From a virus: a DNA stretch of 29,713 nt. Both the position numbers and the translations under genes were made by a program. Location of the stretch: positions 1 through 29,713 of the IMG/VR virus record IMGVR_UViG_3300032294_000424; one strand, given 5' to 3'. The notes below the pieces were generated by a model that saw nothing but the letters and a program-made list of their open reading frames with translations, had not been told where the DNA came from and did no database searches. This document shows positions 13,114 to 20,454 of the stretch, piece by piece; positions within the stretch are counted from its first letter, which is position 1; every line of letters starts with the position of its first letter.

Positions 13114-13650
13114 TCATTCTCCTAAAAATTTTTCAATCCCTTTAGGCTTCTTTACCTCTTTTTTCTTTTCTTTGGCATCCTCATAGTTCTCAATGAACTC
13201 GGCAATATTGTCATATAGTTCAAATTGTTTATTAGTGCCATCTTCAAACTCCAACATTTCGAATTCATCCAAAATACCCATCTGTTCTGTGGCTTTATAT
13301 TTCACATATAGTTGTTTTTTCTCTTTGGATATTCTTCGTAAAAAGGCAAAGTAAATAATTTGAGTAAAATAAGCAAAAGGATTCTTTGATTTTGATGGGT
13401 CAAAATTATTGAAATACATTAAACAATTTTCAATGCCATCAGAAACCATTTCGTCACGATAGGTATAATTGATGAAGTTTGGTTTGTGTGAAAGACCTTC
13501 GGCAATTTTCATAAAACACTCTCCAATATAATTTGGTATTGGAGGTTCTGTTCTCTTTTCTTTTTTTGCTAACTTGCAGGCCTCTTTGTAATCAATGAGT
13601 GCAGTTAAAAAGTCTGCGTTATTAATATAGTGTTTTTGTTTAGTTGCCAT
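13114..13650 (-). CDS. 55: Late-transcription sigma factor gp55
   Basis: The 178-residue protein follows T4 gp55: YINNADFLTALIDYK near the start, then AEGLSHKPNFINYTYRDEMV, SDGIENCLMYFNNFDPSKSK, NPFAYFTQIIYFAFLRRI and a C-terminal segment ending PKGIEKFLGE. gp55 replaces host sigma on RNA polymerase and recognises TATAAATA-type late promoters; its C-terminal tail contacts the gp45 clamp. Late-type boxes elsewhere in the window fit this. AGGAG precedes the ATG. Length is close to T4 (185). Confidence 0.95.
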   Translation of the reverse strand: MATKQKHYINNADFLTALIDYKEACKLAKKEKRTEPPIPNYIGECFMKIAEGLSHKPNFINYTYRDEMVSDGIENCLMYFNNFDPSKSKNPFAYFTQIIYFAFLRRISKEKKQLYVKYKATEQMGILDEFEMLEFEDGTNKQFELYDNIAEFIENYEDAKEKKKEVKKPKGIEKFLGE

Positions 13651-13745
13651 TTGTAAGTAAATCTCCTAATTCATTTGTACCACATAATGTTGTTGACATC
13701 TGCTTGACAAGTGTGTATAGTCGAGTATGTCCTGTTTTGAGAGTA

Positions 13746-14117
13746 TTAATGTAATGTATGTTCATTATTATCCAAATCTTCAAATGCATCCATAATATCT
13801 TCAATCTCCTCGTTAGTCAGTTCATCTGCAAACTTCTTTGCTTGTAACAACTCATTCATCTTTTTCACAGTATTTTCATAATACTCGGAGAACTCTTTGT
13901 TTGGATGAAAAAAGGTAAGAACATCTTCTTTTTTAATAACTGTTCTGTTTGAGTGTATTAATTGAACAGGCAACCAATGTCTCATAACTAATCCAGGTTC
14001 ATTATTTCTATATTCAATACCAACAGTCATGGGGTCAACTATCTCAATATCATCTGTATCAGTATAAATTTCACCAATAATATCTTCACCATTTTTTAAT
14101 CTAAGTATTTGTATCAT
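13746..14117 (-). CDS. LSm/Hfq-like small protein
   Basis: The 123-residue protein begins MIQILRLKNGEDIIGEIYTD followed by DDIEIVDPMTVGIEY, which has the Sm1-type pattern (LKNGxxIxGxI...Dxx...I.DPM). A variable middle and an acidic helical C-terminus (ELTNEEIEDIMDAFEDLD) follow. LSm proteins form rings that bind U-rich RNA; whether this one does is inference. Its ATG lies 17 bases inside the uvsW gene and gp55 follows, so it is co-expressed with the late sigma. Similar proteins occur in cyanophages without assigned function. Confidence 0.6.
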   Translation of the reverse strand: MIQILRLKNGEDIIGEIYTDTDDIEIVDPMTVGIEYRNNEPGLVMRHWLPVQLIHSNRTVIKKEDVLTFFHPNKEFSEYYENTVKKMNELLQAKKFADELTNEEIEDIMDAFEDLDNNEHTLH

Positions 14118-15609
14118 TTTTTAATCCTATCTTATAGATTTTAAATGGGAACTTCTCCTCATTATATATCTTAGTTCTTTCCACAAAGTGTTTTAAAGTA
14201 TAATTCATGTGTTTTTTATATCGCATATCATCAGCAATATCATAAAGTGTAGCTATTTCTTTGCCATCACTTTGTCGTAAACTTCGTCCAATACTTTGCA
14301 AAGTTCGAATACTCGATTTTGTTGGCATCGCAAATATAATGTTATGCAAATTCCTAATATTAATACCAGTGCTAAAAGTACCAAAAGAAGCCACAATAAT
14401 AGCATCGTTTTCTATTTCCATAATTTTTCTAATTTGTTCACGGTCAGTAGTCTCTGTACCACCATAAACAAAGAATATTTTTCTATCACCAATGTTCTTG
14501 GTGTTCTTAATCATATCATATAATATTTTACCATGTTTGTCAACCATTTGAAACAATATTAATGTATTTTTACCTAGGCTAACTGCAAGATTCTTAATGA
14601 ATTTATTTCTGGATTGATTATTAATTAAGTATGCAATTTCTTCTTGATAAGAACTGTCTTTATGTTCCAAACAAGCTTCTTCTGGATGTTTTAAAACTAA
14701 ACATTTAATGTCAAATTTGGCTAACTGATTTTTATCAATCAACTCTTTTGTCGATATGACTTTCTTAACTGTTCCAAATAAACCTTCCAAAACTAGTTTA
14801 TGTGTTTTAGTACCATCTAATGTTCCTGTCAAACCAATTCTGTATTTGGCATTGATACAAGATGTCAGTATTGTAGTTAATGATTGTGCTTTGAATAGGT
14901 GAGCTTCGTCACCTATGATATAATCAAATTGTTCAAAGTATTCTTTCGGCATTTTATACAATGATTGCCATGTGGAGATAATTAATTTTTTACTTGATTC
15001 TTTTTCCTTACCTTGATATATTCTATGCACATAGTTTTCTACAACAAAGTTTTCATCTTCATTGTAATCATTAAAGTCAGAATATAACTGTTCAACCAAA
15101 GATGTTGTAGGAACAATAACTAAACCTTTAAGATTTTGATATTGTAAAAACTGTCTAAACAACAAATATATAATGAGAGATTTACCAGAAGCGGTAGGAG
15201 ACAAAAGTAAAGCACGGCGCTTTTGCATAGCATGAATGAATGCCGCTATTTGATGTTCACGAACTTCTATAGGTTTTCCATTAGAATGAATGTTTAACGA
15301 TTCAATAAATTTTTCAGCATGATACTTTGAATATTCATCTTCAACATCTAAACTATCTTGATACTCAAAGGTGTAACCTCGTTCTTCACAGAACTGTTCT
15401 ACGTAATAAAGTAAACCACGATATAATTGATTATTTCTCAAATCAAATAATCTTATTTTACCATCCCATATTCTGTTTCGATAAGCAGGAACAAACTGAT
15501 AACCTGGCACGAAGAAAGTAAAAAATTCAGAAAGTTCTTTAGCAAAGTGTTTTTCACATTCTACTCTTACATAAACTTCATCTTTTTTGCAAATTAAAAT
15601 ATCACTCAT
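14101..15609 (-). CDS. uvsW: UvsW DNA/RNA helicase
   Basis: I start at ATG 15609 (MSDILICKKDEVYVRVECEK), which aligns with the T4 start; a GTG nine codons upstream is less likely. The 502-residue protein has the UvsW N-terminal domain (FVPGYQF...RNRIWDGKIRLFD), Walker A SPTASGKS (137-144), DEAH (234-237), STWQS motif Ia-type (212-216) and a C-terminal TLQSIGRSLRQ motif VI. UvsW unwinds R-loops and branched DNA, shifting T4 from origin-dependent to recombination-dependent replication. Its start overlaps the preceding gene by 8 bases and its end overlaps the LSm-like gene by 17. Confidence 0.95.
   Translation of the reverse strand: MSDILICKKDEVYVRVECEKHFAKELSEFFTFFVPGYQFVPAYRNRIWDGKIRLFDLRNNQLYRGLLYYVEQFCEERGYTFEYQDSLDVEDEYSKYHAEKFIESLNIHSNGKPIEVREHQIAAFIHAMQKRRALLLSPTASGKSLIIYLLFRQFLQYQNLKGLVIVPTTSLVEQLYSDFNDYNEDENFVVENYVHRIYQGKEKESSKKLIISTWQSLYKMPKEYFEQFDYIIGDEAHLFKAQSLTTILTSCINAKYRIGLTGTLDGTKTHKLVLEGLFGTVKKVISTKELIDKNQLAKFDIKCLVLKHPEEACLEHKDSSYQEEIAYLINNQSRNKFIKNLAVSLGKNTLILFQMVDKHGKILYDMIKNTKNIGDRKIFFVYGGTETTDREQIRKIMEIENDAIIVASFGTFSTGINIRNLHNIIFAMPTKSSIRTLQSIGRSLRQSDGKEIATLYDIADDMRYKKHMNYTLKHFVERTKIYNEEKFPFKIYKIGLKNDTNT
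14515..14543 (-). promoter_or_regulatory. Possible internal sigma70-type promoter in uvsW
   Basis: Minus strand TTGACA (14543-14538), 17 bases, TATGAT (14520-14515), within the coding sequence. It would transcribe the LSm-like gene and gp55 earlier or more strongly than uvsW. The same hexamer pair is used at the intergenic winged-helix promoter. Confidence 0.35.
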
Positions 15610-16090
15610 CGTCTGTTTCAATCCATGTGTGGTCACCTAACCACTTAACCTTGCAGATATAATTATATTCTTTAGGAGCTCCGGTAGTCCAACCTTTAGG
15701 TCCAATTGTAACCAATCTAGTAAAGTTTTTTCTTTCATCATAAACCAACCAATAAATTTGGCCATGATAAATTTGAAAATCATATTTTGCAGCATGAACT
15801 GCATCGGTAATCTCTAACCTTCTTTTTATTTCATCAGCTTGTTTTTGTAAGACTTTTACCAACTCCATAATTCTACTATATTCTTGCTCGGCGTGCATAC
15901 GAGCAACATTGACCATAATATCTTTTTGTTTTTGAACTGGTATCAGGTCAAATTTTGGTCCACCAACTTCTGTTGGATAAGGAGTATTGTTTTTGTTGAA
16001 GAAAGTAATTAATGAATTGTTCACATTGGCATCGTAACTATCTCTGCCTTTGGATATATTTGATTTTTTACTTTTCAAAACAACACTCAC
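15602..16090 (-). CDS. DUF2452-type conserved protein
   Basis: The 162-residue protein has a helical middle (ARMHAEQEYSRIMELVKVLQ, then KQADEIKRRLEITDAVHAA) and a beta-rich end (FQIYHGQIYWLVYDERKNFT, then LVTIGPKGW and DHTWIE). This pattern is that of DUF2452 proteins, found in T4-like phages and some bacteria with unknown function. The start is GTG 16090-16088, overlapping the preceding stop (GTGA), so translation is probably coupled. It is consistently next to uvsW in related phages as far as I recall. Confidence 0.65.
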   Translation of the reverse strand: MSVVLKSKKSNISKGRDSYDANVNNSLITFFNKNNTPYPTEVGGPKFDLIPVQKQKDIMVNVARMHAEQEYSRIMELVKVLQKQADEIKRRLEITDAVHAAKYDFQIYHGQIYWLVYDERKNFTRLVTIGPKGWTTGAPKEYNYICKVKWLGDHTWIETDDE

Positions 16091-16725
16091 TCTTTTTCAG
16101 TAAACTGATAGAACCATGAATCAGGAGTGCCAACACTCCATTTAGAAATATTTTCTACAGAATAAACTTCTGTGGGTATTTTGAAGTCTGGTGTTTTAAC
16201 TGTTGGTGGTACCAACGATACATCATACCATAGACATCGATTGTTTGGTTGACACGCAAATTGTCCATTGTCTAGTTGTATAAAATTGTATGACTTGTGT
16301 TCTTGAACACCTTCTGAAAAACTGGTGTCAATACGGTTAAAATCTGGTGCCGCAAAGTCAATTGTAAACAAATATTTTCCAAAATAAAATTTCTTATCTT
16401 TGCCAAAATACTTTACCTTGAGTCCACGCAAATTGGATTTTTCAATTACTGCCATGTCATATGACAAACAATCCCAAATTTGTAAATGGTCTAATGGCAA
16501 ATATTCATCAACTGTTTTCCAAACATAGGCTGAAATAGGCAACTTATCATAGAGAGCACCGTAATCAGTTAACATACACTCGATGCGAAATGCTTGACCT
16601 TTAATTGCCTTGGCCGTCATCCACACACAAGGCTCTAGTTCACCATGTCCTTTTTCGTGATTGTAAAGAAACTCTTTACGCACAAAGCATTTAACGGGTG
16701 GGATATTTGCAACAAGAAATGTCAT
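16087..16725 (-). CDS. Conserved T4-like phage protein, unknown function (212 aa)
   Basis: The start at ATG 16725 (MTFLVANIPPVKCFVRKEFL) is chosen because a perfect AGGAGG lies 7 bases upstream and the ATG overlaps the uvsY stop (TAATG). The protein contains GELEPCVWMTAKAIKGQAFR, the aromatic segment LPISAYVWK and a central LPLDHLQIWDCLSYDMAV region. It looks globular and cytoplasmic, with mixed alpha and beta. Similar proteins sit beside uvsY in T4-like cyanophages without a known role; I infer a link to recombination or DNA metabolism from location only. Confidence 0.65.
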   Translation of the reverse strand: MTFLVANIPPVKCFVRKEFLYNHEKGHGELEPCVWMTAKAIKGQAFRIECMLTDYGALYDKLPISAYVWKTVDEYLPLDHLQIWDCLSYDMAVIEKSNLRGLKVKYFGKDKKFYFGKYLFTIDFAAPDFNRIDTSFSEGVQEHKSYNFIQLDNGQFACQPNNRCLWYDVSLVPPTVKTPDFKIPTEVYSVENISKWSVGTPDSWFYQFTEKE

Positions 16726-17159
16726 TATTGTCCTCCTATGAATTTTTCCCAAGAGATGAAGTCTCTAAGTTGCCAAGTTCTCTGTTTCAGTTCATTCATG
16801 ATGGATTCTAAGACCGAGATAACTTCTTCATGATATACTTTCTTTTCAAGAAGGCGAATTAAGTCGTTGTCAGCTTCCAAGTAGGTGCTGACATCAGACT
16901 TTAAGGTAAACTGAAAAGGTTCCCAACCATATTCGGTCAATTCTTCTTGACCCATTTTGCCTGTGTAATATTCCCACTTAACCTTTCTCATACGGAGATA
17001 GTCAAAATGAGCCTTCTTTGAGGCAATTTTATGTTTGGTTAAAATAGAAAGATACTTGTTGTGCAGAGTAGGTATTTTAAGTAACTCTTTACCTGGTTCT
17101 GTCTGGTCGATTTGGGTATCTTTTTCCCAATGTTTTAATACTTGTTCTAAATTTTCCAT
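16725..17159 (-). CDS. uvsY: UvsY recombination mediator
   Basis: The 144-residue protein matches UvsY in length and pattern: an N-terminal MENLEQVLKHWEKDTQIDQT, the helical KKAHFDYLRMRKVKWEYYTG core at about 48-67 (T4: ALKARLDYYSG) and a C-terminal helix LKQRTWQLRDFISWEKF. UvsY hexamers load UvsX recombinase on gp32-coated single strands. It is the first gene after a sigma70-type promoter containing a 21-bp palindrome (17191-17219). Its own ribosome site is weak. Confidence 0.92.
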   Translation of the reverse strand: MENLEQVLKHWEKDTQIDQTEPGKELLKIPTLHNKYLSILTKHKIASKKAHFDYLRMRKVKWEYYTGKMGQEELTEYGWEPFQFTLKSDVSTYLEADNDLIRLLEKKVYHEEVISVLESIMNELKQRTWQLRDFISWEKFIGGQ

Positions 17160-17190
17160 AATAATTTCAATATATTAACACCAATTTCTA

Positions 17191-17219
17191 ATTATAACAT
17201 AACTTATGTTATATGGCAA
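17191..17219 (-). promoter_or_regulatory. Sigma70-type promoter of the uvsY operon
   Basis: Minus strand TTGCCA (17219-17214), exactly 17 bases, TATAAT (17196-17191). The expected start is near 17184, about 25 bases before the uvsY ATG. The spacer is filled by a palindrome. Confidence 0.7.
17193..17213. repeat. Perfect 21-bp palindrome filling the uvsY promoter spacer
   Basis: TATAACATAA, C, TTATGTTATA: two perfect 10-base arms around one central base. It spans the whole spacer and part of the -10 box, a classic repressor position. It is not followed by a T-run. Confidence 0.65.
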
Positions 17220-17221
17220 TA

Positions 17222-17755
17222 CTATGTTATAGTTTCAAAGTTAAAATAATCAAACTGGAGTACCACATCGGCTGTAATAACATCTTCTGCGGACTGTCTG
17301 GTATCAAAAACAATATCAGATAGTGATATTGGGAACATATTGAAGAATCTAACTCTGAGTATTGGATTATTCAATGATGAAAGGATTGTCAAGGTACCAT
17401 CTGAATAATTTTTTAAATTACCACTTGAATACTGGTTCTGTAGGTCTGTTAACCTTTTTCTCTCCTCAAAACTCTCTGGAGAGGCGATGGAACGGAACCA
17501 AGCGTGTAATTGTTGCCATCCGTCTAACTTCTCATCAACCAAGAACTGTATACTTAATGGGTTATAAAGTATCTTATTACCTGGTGCAAATATATCCAAC
17601 GTTGGAGTGTTGATTGGTGCCTGTCCTAGGTTAACACCTGGCAGATTAACTGATTGGCAAAAATATTGAACCGAACCAATTCTATCAAAAGTTAATAGAA
17701 ACTTTGTTGGTTGTAGTAAATTGGTATTGGCGGGTGTTCTAGTAAATACACTCAT
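17222..17755 (-). CDS. Tail-tube-like virion protein
   Basis: The start at ATG 17755 (MSVFTRTPANTNLLQPTKFL) is preceded by AAGAGA; a TTG nine codons upstream is unlikely. The 177-residue protein has the tube-fold pattern seen in gp19- and gp54-like proteins: LLTFDRIGSVQYFCQSVNLP GVNLG, then FAPGNKILYNPLSIQFLVDE KLDGWQQLHAWF and a C-terminal VRFFNMFPISLSDIVF...ADVVLQFDYF. It is distinct from the main tube protein gp19 at 24231. It occupies the place where gp3 (tail completion) lies in some T4-like cyanophages. A tube-end or baseplate-tube junction role is inferred. Confidence 0.65.
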   Translation of the reverse strand: MSVFTRTPANTNLLQPTKFLLTFDRIGSVQYFCQSVNLPGVNLGQAPINTPTLDIFAPGNKILYNPLSIQFLVDEKLDGWQQLHAWFRSIASPESFEERKRLTDLQNQYSSGNLKNYSDGTLTILSSLNNPILRVRFFNMFPISLSDIVFDTRQSAEDVITADVVLQFDYFNFETIT

Positions 17756-17783
17756 ATTTTTTTTCTCTTGAAATTCATACAAG

Positions 17784-17791
17784 TATTTAGG
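17784..17791 (-). promoter_or_regulatory. Late promoter (CCTAAATA) for the tail-tube-like gene
   Basis: Minus strand CCTAAATA, a variant of the late box, lies 29 bases before the ATG and right after the gp23 terminator. Confidence 0.45.
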
Positions 17792-17794
17792 TCG

Positions 17795-17823
17795 AAAAAA
17801 AAGAGGCTTCCGAAGAAGCCTCT
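17795..17823 (-). terminator. Terminator after the major capsid gene, UUCG loop
   Basis: Minus strand stem AGAGGCTTC/GAAGCCTCT (9 bp, perfect), loop TTCG, then eight T (17802-17795). It lies 38 bases after the gp23 stop and is a textbook strong terminator. Confidence 0.92.
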
Positions 17824-17860
17824 CTAAAGTATCACTCTATGGTGATTTGAACTTTTTAGA

Positions 17861-19183
17861 TTACATCAAGTTGCGAACTGCGAACAAGCGATAGTAAACG
17901 TTAGAACGTGAATTCAAACGACCATTGCCTGCTGTAGCGCCTTGTGCAAATGGGTTAGCAACCATACCGTAACGGGTTTTGAAACCAATCTTAGGTTGGA
18001 ATGTATACTGGTCAACTGCACGAACCATCTGTAATGGAACGTATGGGCAATAGAACAAACCAGCATCATATGGTGATGAACCCTTATAGCCTACAGTTAC
18101 CAATTCTTGGTTAGATGTGTATCCACCAAAGTATGGGTCAATGTAAACCTTGATACGACCGTGTAAAAGACCGGCAAATGTGTTACCTGTGTCATCTACT
18201 TGCAAGTCTGCTTGGAGAGCAGGAGTATATTGCAATACACCAGCCATAGCCATTGCAGAAGCAACGTCAGAAGAAACGATTAACACGTTACCTTTACCTC
18301 TACGAGTTTGCTTAGCGATAACGTTAGCATCACGCTCGATTTGGAAAATCAAACCTTTGAAACGCTCAACTGACCAACGGCCGTTTGAGTCTGTATCTAA
18401 GTCGAATGTACCAGCAGTTGTTGTACCGAATTGAGCACCACCAACGGCAGTGTTATAGATGGTACGAATAACTTCACGGTTAATTTCAGCAAGAATCTCT
18501 GTAGACAGAATGTTTGACAATTCTGTTTCAGCATCAAGACCATGAATTGCCTTCAAGTCTTGTGCAAGTTCTAAAGAGTATTCAGCTTTCAATGCACGAG
18601 ATTGAGCTGTTACAGTAACTTTCTCGATTGAGAAAGCCATTTGAGCAAATGCTGTGTTGCCGTCAGAACCTAGGTATTCAGCAACGCTTGTAGGCATAGC
18701 AATACCAGAAGTTGTGTTAGCAGATACTTGATTTTGGAAAGCTGTTGATGTATCTGTTGCAGTTGTGCCAGTGAAACCGTATGGGTTATTAGCAGAACCA
18801 ACACCAGAGAACATTGTGTTAGCTTCGTTGTAGAACGCTTCGCTACCAGTTTGGTCAGCGTAACGAGCACGCATCGCAAAAATCAAACCTGTAGGACCAG
18901 TCATTGGCTGAACACCAGCAACGTCATAGGCGATTAGGTTTGGTAATGCACGGCGAACCAATGAAATCAAGATTGGGTCAAAGTTCTGAACACCACCTGT
19001 AACGTTAGTTGGACCTGGGTCAGCAACTTCGTTCAAGGCACGGCGGTCTTGTGCGATAGCCTGTTGTTGATTTTCCAAAACAAGAGCTGTAACAGCTTTC
19101 TTGTATGGGTCTTTAATGGACTCAAGTTCTGGATGCTCCAAAACTGGTTGCCATTTCTTTTGTAGTTCTTCAGTCATATACAT
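17861..19183 (-). CDS. 23: Major capsid protein gp23
   Basis: The 440-residue protein has the gp23 N-terminus and head-fold segments: FDPILISLVRRALPNLIAYD (68-87), VAGVQPMTGPTGLIFAMRAR, the EFS-like ARALKAEYSLELAQDLKAIH region and a TRYGMVANPF C-terminal motif. It forms the hexamers of the head shell after assembly on the gp22 core. LNE at residues 50-52 fits the gp21 cleavage rule (L/I-x-E), so mature protein would begin near Val53; that is a prediction. AGGAAA precedes ATG 19183. A late-type box (19216) and a strong terminator frame it as a mainly single-gene late unit. Confidence 0.97.
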   Translation of the reverse strand: MYMTEELQKKWQPVLEHPELESIKDPYKKAVTALVLENQQQAIAQDRRALNEVADPGPTNVTGGVQNFDPILISLVRRALPNLIAYDVAGVQPMTGPTGLIFAMRARYADQTGSEAFYNEANTMFSGVGSANNPYGFTGTTATDTSTAFQNQVSANTTSGIAMPTSVAEYLGSDGNTAFAQMAFSIEKVTVTAQSRALKAEYSLELAQDLKAIHGLDAETELSNILSTEILAEINREVIRTIYNTAVGGAQFGTTTAGTFDLDTDSNGRWSVERFKGLIFQIERDANVIAKQTRRGKGNVLIVSSDVASAMAMAGVLQYTPALQADLQVDDTGNTFAGLLHGRIKVYIDPYFGGYTSNQELVTVGYKGSSPYDAGLFYCPYVPLQMVRAVDQYTFQPKIGFKTRYGMVANPFAQGATAGNGRLNSRSNVYYRLFAVRNLM

Positions 19184-19214
19184 TTGTATTTTTCCTTTTT
19201 GTGTATATTATGGC

Positions 19215-20417
19215 TTATTTAGCCAAAGTTTGTGAAATGGTTTTTACGTAGGCTTCCATTGAAGGGTCATTAGAAACTTTAGCTTTCTTTTCTTCTTCAA
19301 TTTGTACCTCATCGTCTAAAGCAGAACTGTCTGCAACTTTGATGTCAGCTTTAAAATATGATTCTTTTAAGGTTGACAACTTAGATGCAAATTCTTCTTC
19401 AGTAGTAAATTCCACGCCTTCTGCGAGCGATTTCAATTTTTCTACTTGAGTCTGCGACAGGCCTTCACACGCTGTGTAGATAGCCTCAATTTTTTTCTGT
19501 TCATTTAATTCTTTAGTTAACTCAACACCACGAGAAATTTGTTCATTTAAAGAACTCTCTAACTCAGATACCTTAGCAGTTAATTCCTCAACAACATCCA
19601 CTTTCTCAGCTGGAATATCGATGTAGTGTTCAACGAATAGGTCACGCAATCCTTCGATGAAATCTTCAACGATTTCAGAACGGAGAGATTTTTCAATTGC
19701 AACTTCATTCTCTTTCATCCATTCTTCAACCATATAGTTGAGATAGTCATCAACCTTAGCGGCCAAATCTTCTTTAATTTCTTCAACGGCTTGTTCGAAC
19801 TGTTCTTGCAATTCTGCTTCTGCTTCAACAATAACTTCTTCTGCACGAGCAATAACGGCAGCTTCAAAAATTGTGGCAGCTTTTTGAACGAATTCTTCAG
19901 AAAGATTTTCACCTGACATCAAGGCGTCAATATCTTCTTTCATCTTTTCTTTCAAAGCGTCTTTTTTAACCATCTTTTTAATCATGGCTTTATCTTCTTT
20001 CTCATCTTCATGGCCTTCTTCATCTTTTTCTTCGGCAACGATTTCTTCACCTTCGGCTTCAGTTTCTTCACCATAAGATTGGAATGTAGCACCAGGATTT
20101 TTAGCCATAGTTTGTTTGCTTGGTTTACCTTCTGGTTGTTCAATAGAACCTGTTTGTCCAGGTTGACCAGTAATTTTCTTAGCTGGCTCTGAACCTACTG
20201 GAGGTGTTGCACCAGGAGCAGTTGCTGATGGTGTACCTGAAGTGTAATCAGGAATTGCATCAGTTGTTTTTGTAGGTGTATGACCAACGTCTACTTCTTT
20301 AGTACCATAAGCGACATCGCCAGACAACTTAGCTGGTTTATCTTGACCACCTTTCTTAGCTGCAACACTGCCAGTAAGAATTTCTTTAGCGGCTTCGGAC
20401 AGATTAAATTTTCCCAT
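19215..20417 (-). CDS. 22: Prohead core scaffold gp22
   Basis: The 400-residue protein lies between protease gp21 and capsid gp23 and has scaffold composition: a Pro/Thr/Gly-rich N-terminal third (residues 40-110), an acidic EE/DE-rich stretch (115-145), then long amphipathic helices and coiled coil (to about 330) and a TLAK end. It is the main protein of the assembly core, later cut up by gp21. It is much longer than T4 gp22 (269 residues), mostly by the N-terminal low-complexity extension, as in cyanophages. AAGGAG precedes the ATG. Confidence 0.88.
   Translation of the reverse strand: MGKFNLSEAAKEILTGSVAAKKGGQDKPAKLSGDVAYGTKEVDVGHTPTKTTDAIPDYTSGTPSATAPGATPPVGSEPAKKITGQPGQTGSIEQPEGKPSKQTMAKNPGATFQSYGEETEAEGEEIVAEEKDEEGHEDEKEDKAMIKKMVKKDALKEKMKEDIDALMSGENLSEEFVQKAATIFEAAVIARAEEVIVEAEAELQEQFEQAVEEIKEDLAAKVDDYLNYMVEEWMKENEVAIEKSLRSEIVEDFIEGLRDLFVEHYIDIPAEKVDVVEELTAKVSELESSLNEQISRGVELTKELNEQKKIEAIYTACEGLSQTQVEKLKSLAEGVEFTTEEEFASKLSTLKESYFKADIKVADSSALDDEVQIEEEKKAKVSNDPSMEAYVKTISQTLAK
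19216..19223 (-). promoter_or_regulatory. Late promoter (GCTAAATA) for gp23
   Basis: Minus strand GCTAAATA overlaps the last codons and stop of gp22 and lies 33 bases before the gp23 ATG. The CTAAATA core is the same as at the tail-tube-like gene. Confidence 0.5.
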
Positions 20418-20445
20418 TTTGAAAATCTCCTTGATTTATATTGGA

Positions 20446-20453
20446 TATTTATA
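20446..20453 (-). promoter_or_regulatory. T4 late promoter (TATAAATA) for gp22
   Basis: Exact late consensus on the minus strand, 29 bases before the gp22 ATG, across or next to the gp21 stop. A second copy with one change (TATAAATC) lies at 20433-20440. Confidence 0.75.
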
Positions 20454-20454
20454 T

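Noticed and set aside
13640-13765. 41-codon frame between the LSm-like gene and gp55
   Set aside because: It has no ribosome site, overlaps both neighbours and has an unremarkable composition; left out, though it is possible.
15610-15636. GTG start of uvsW nine codons upstream
   Set aside because: Alignment with the T4 N-terminus fits the ATG at 15609; the extra residues have no counterpart.
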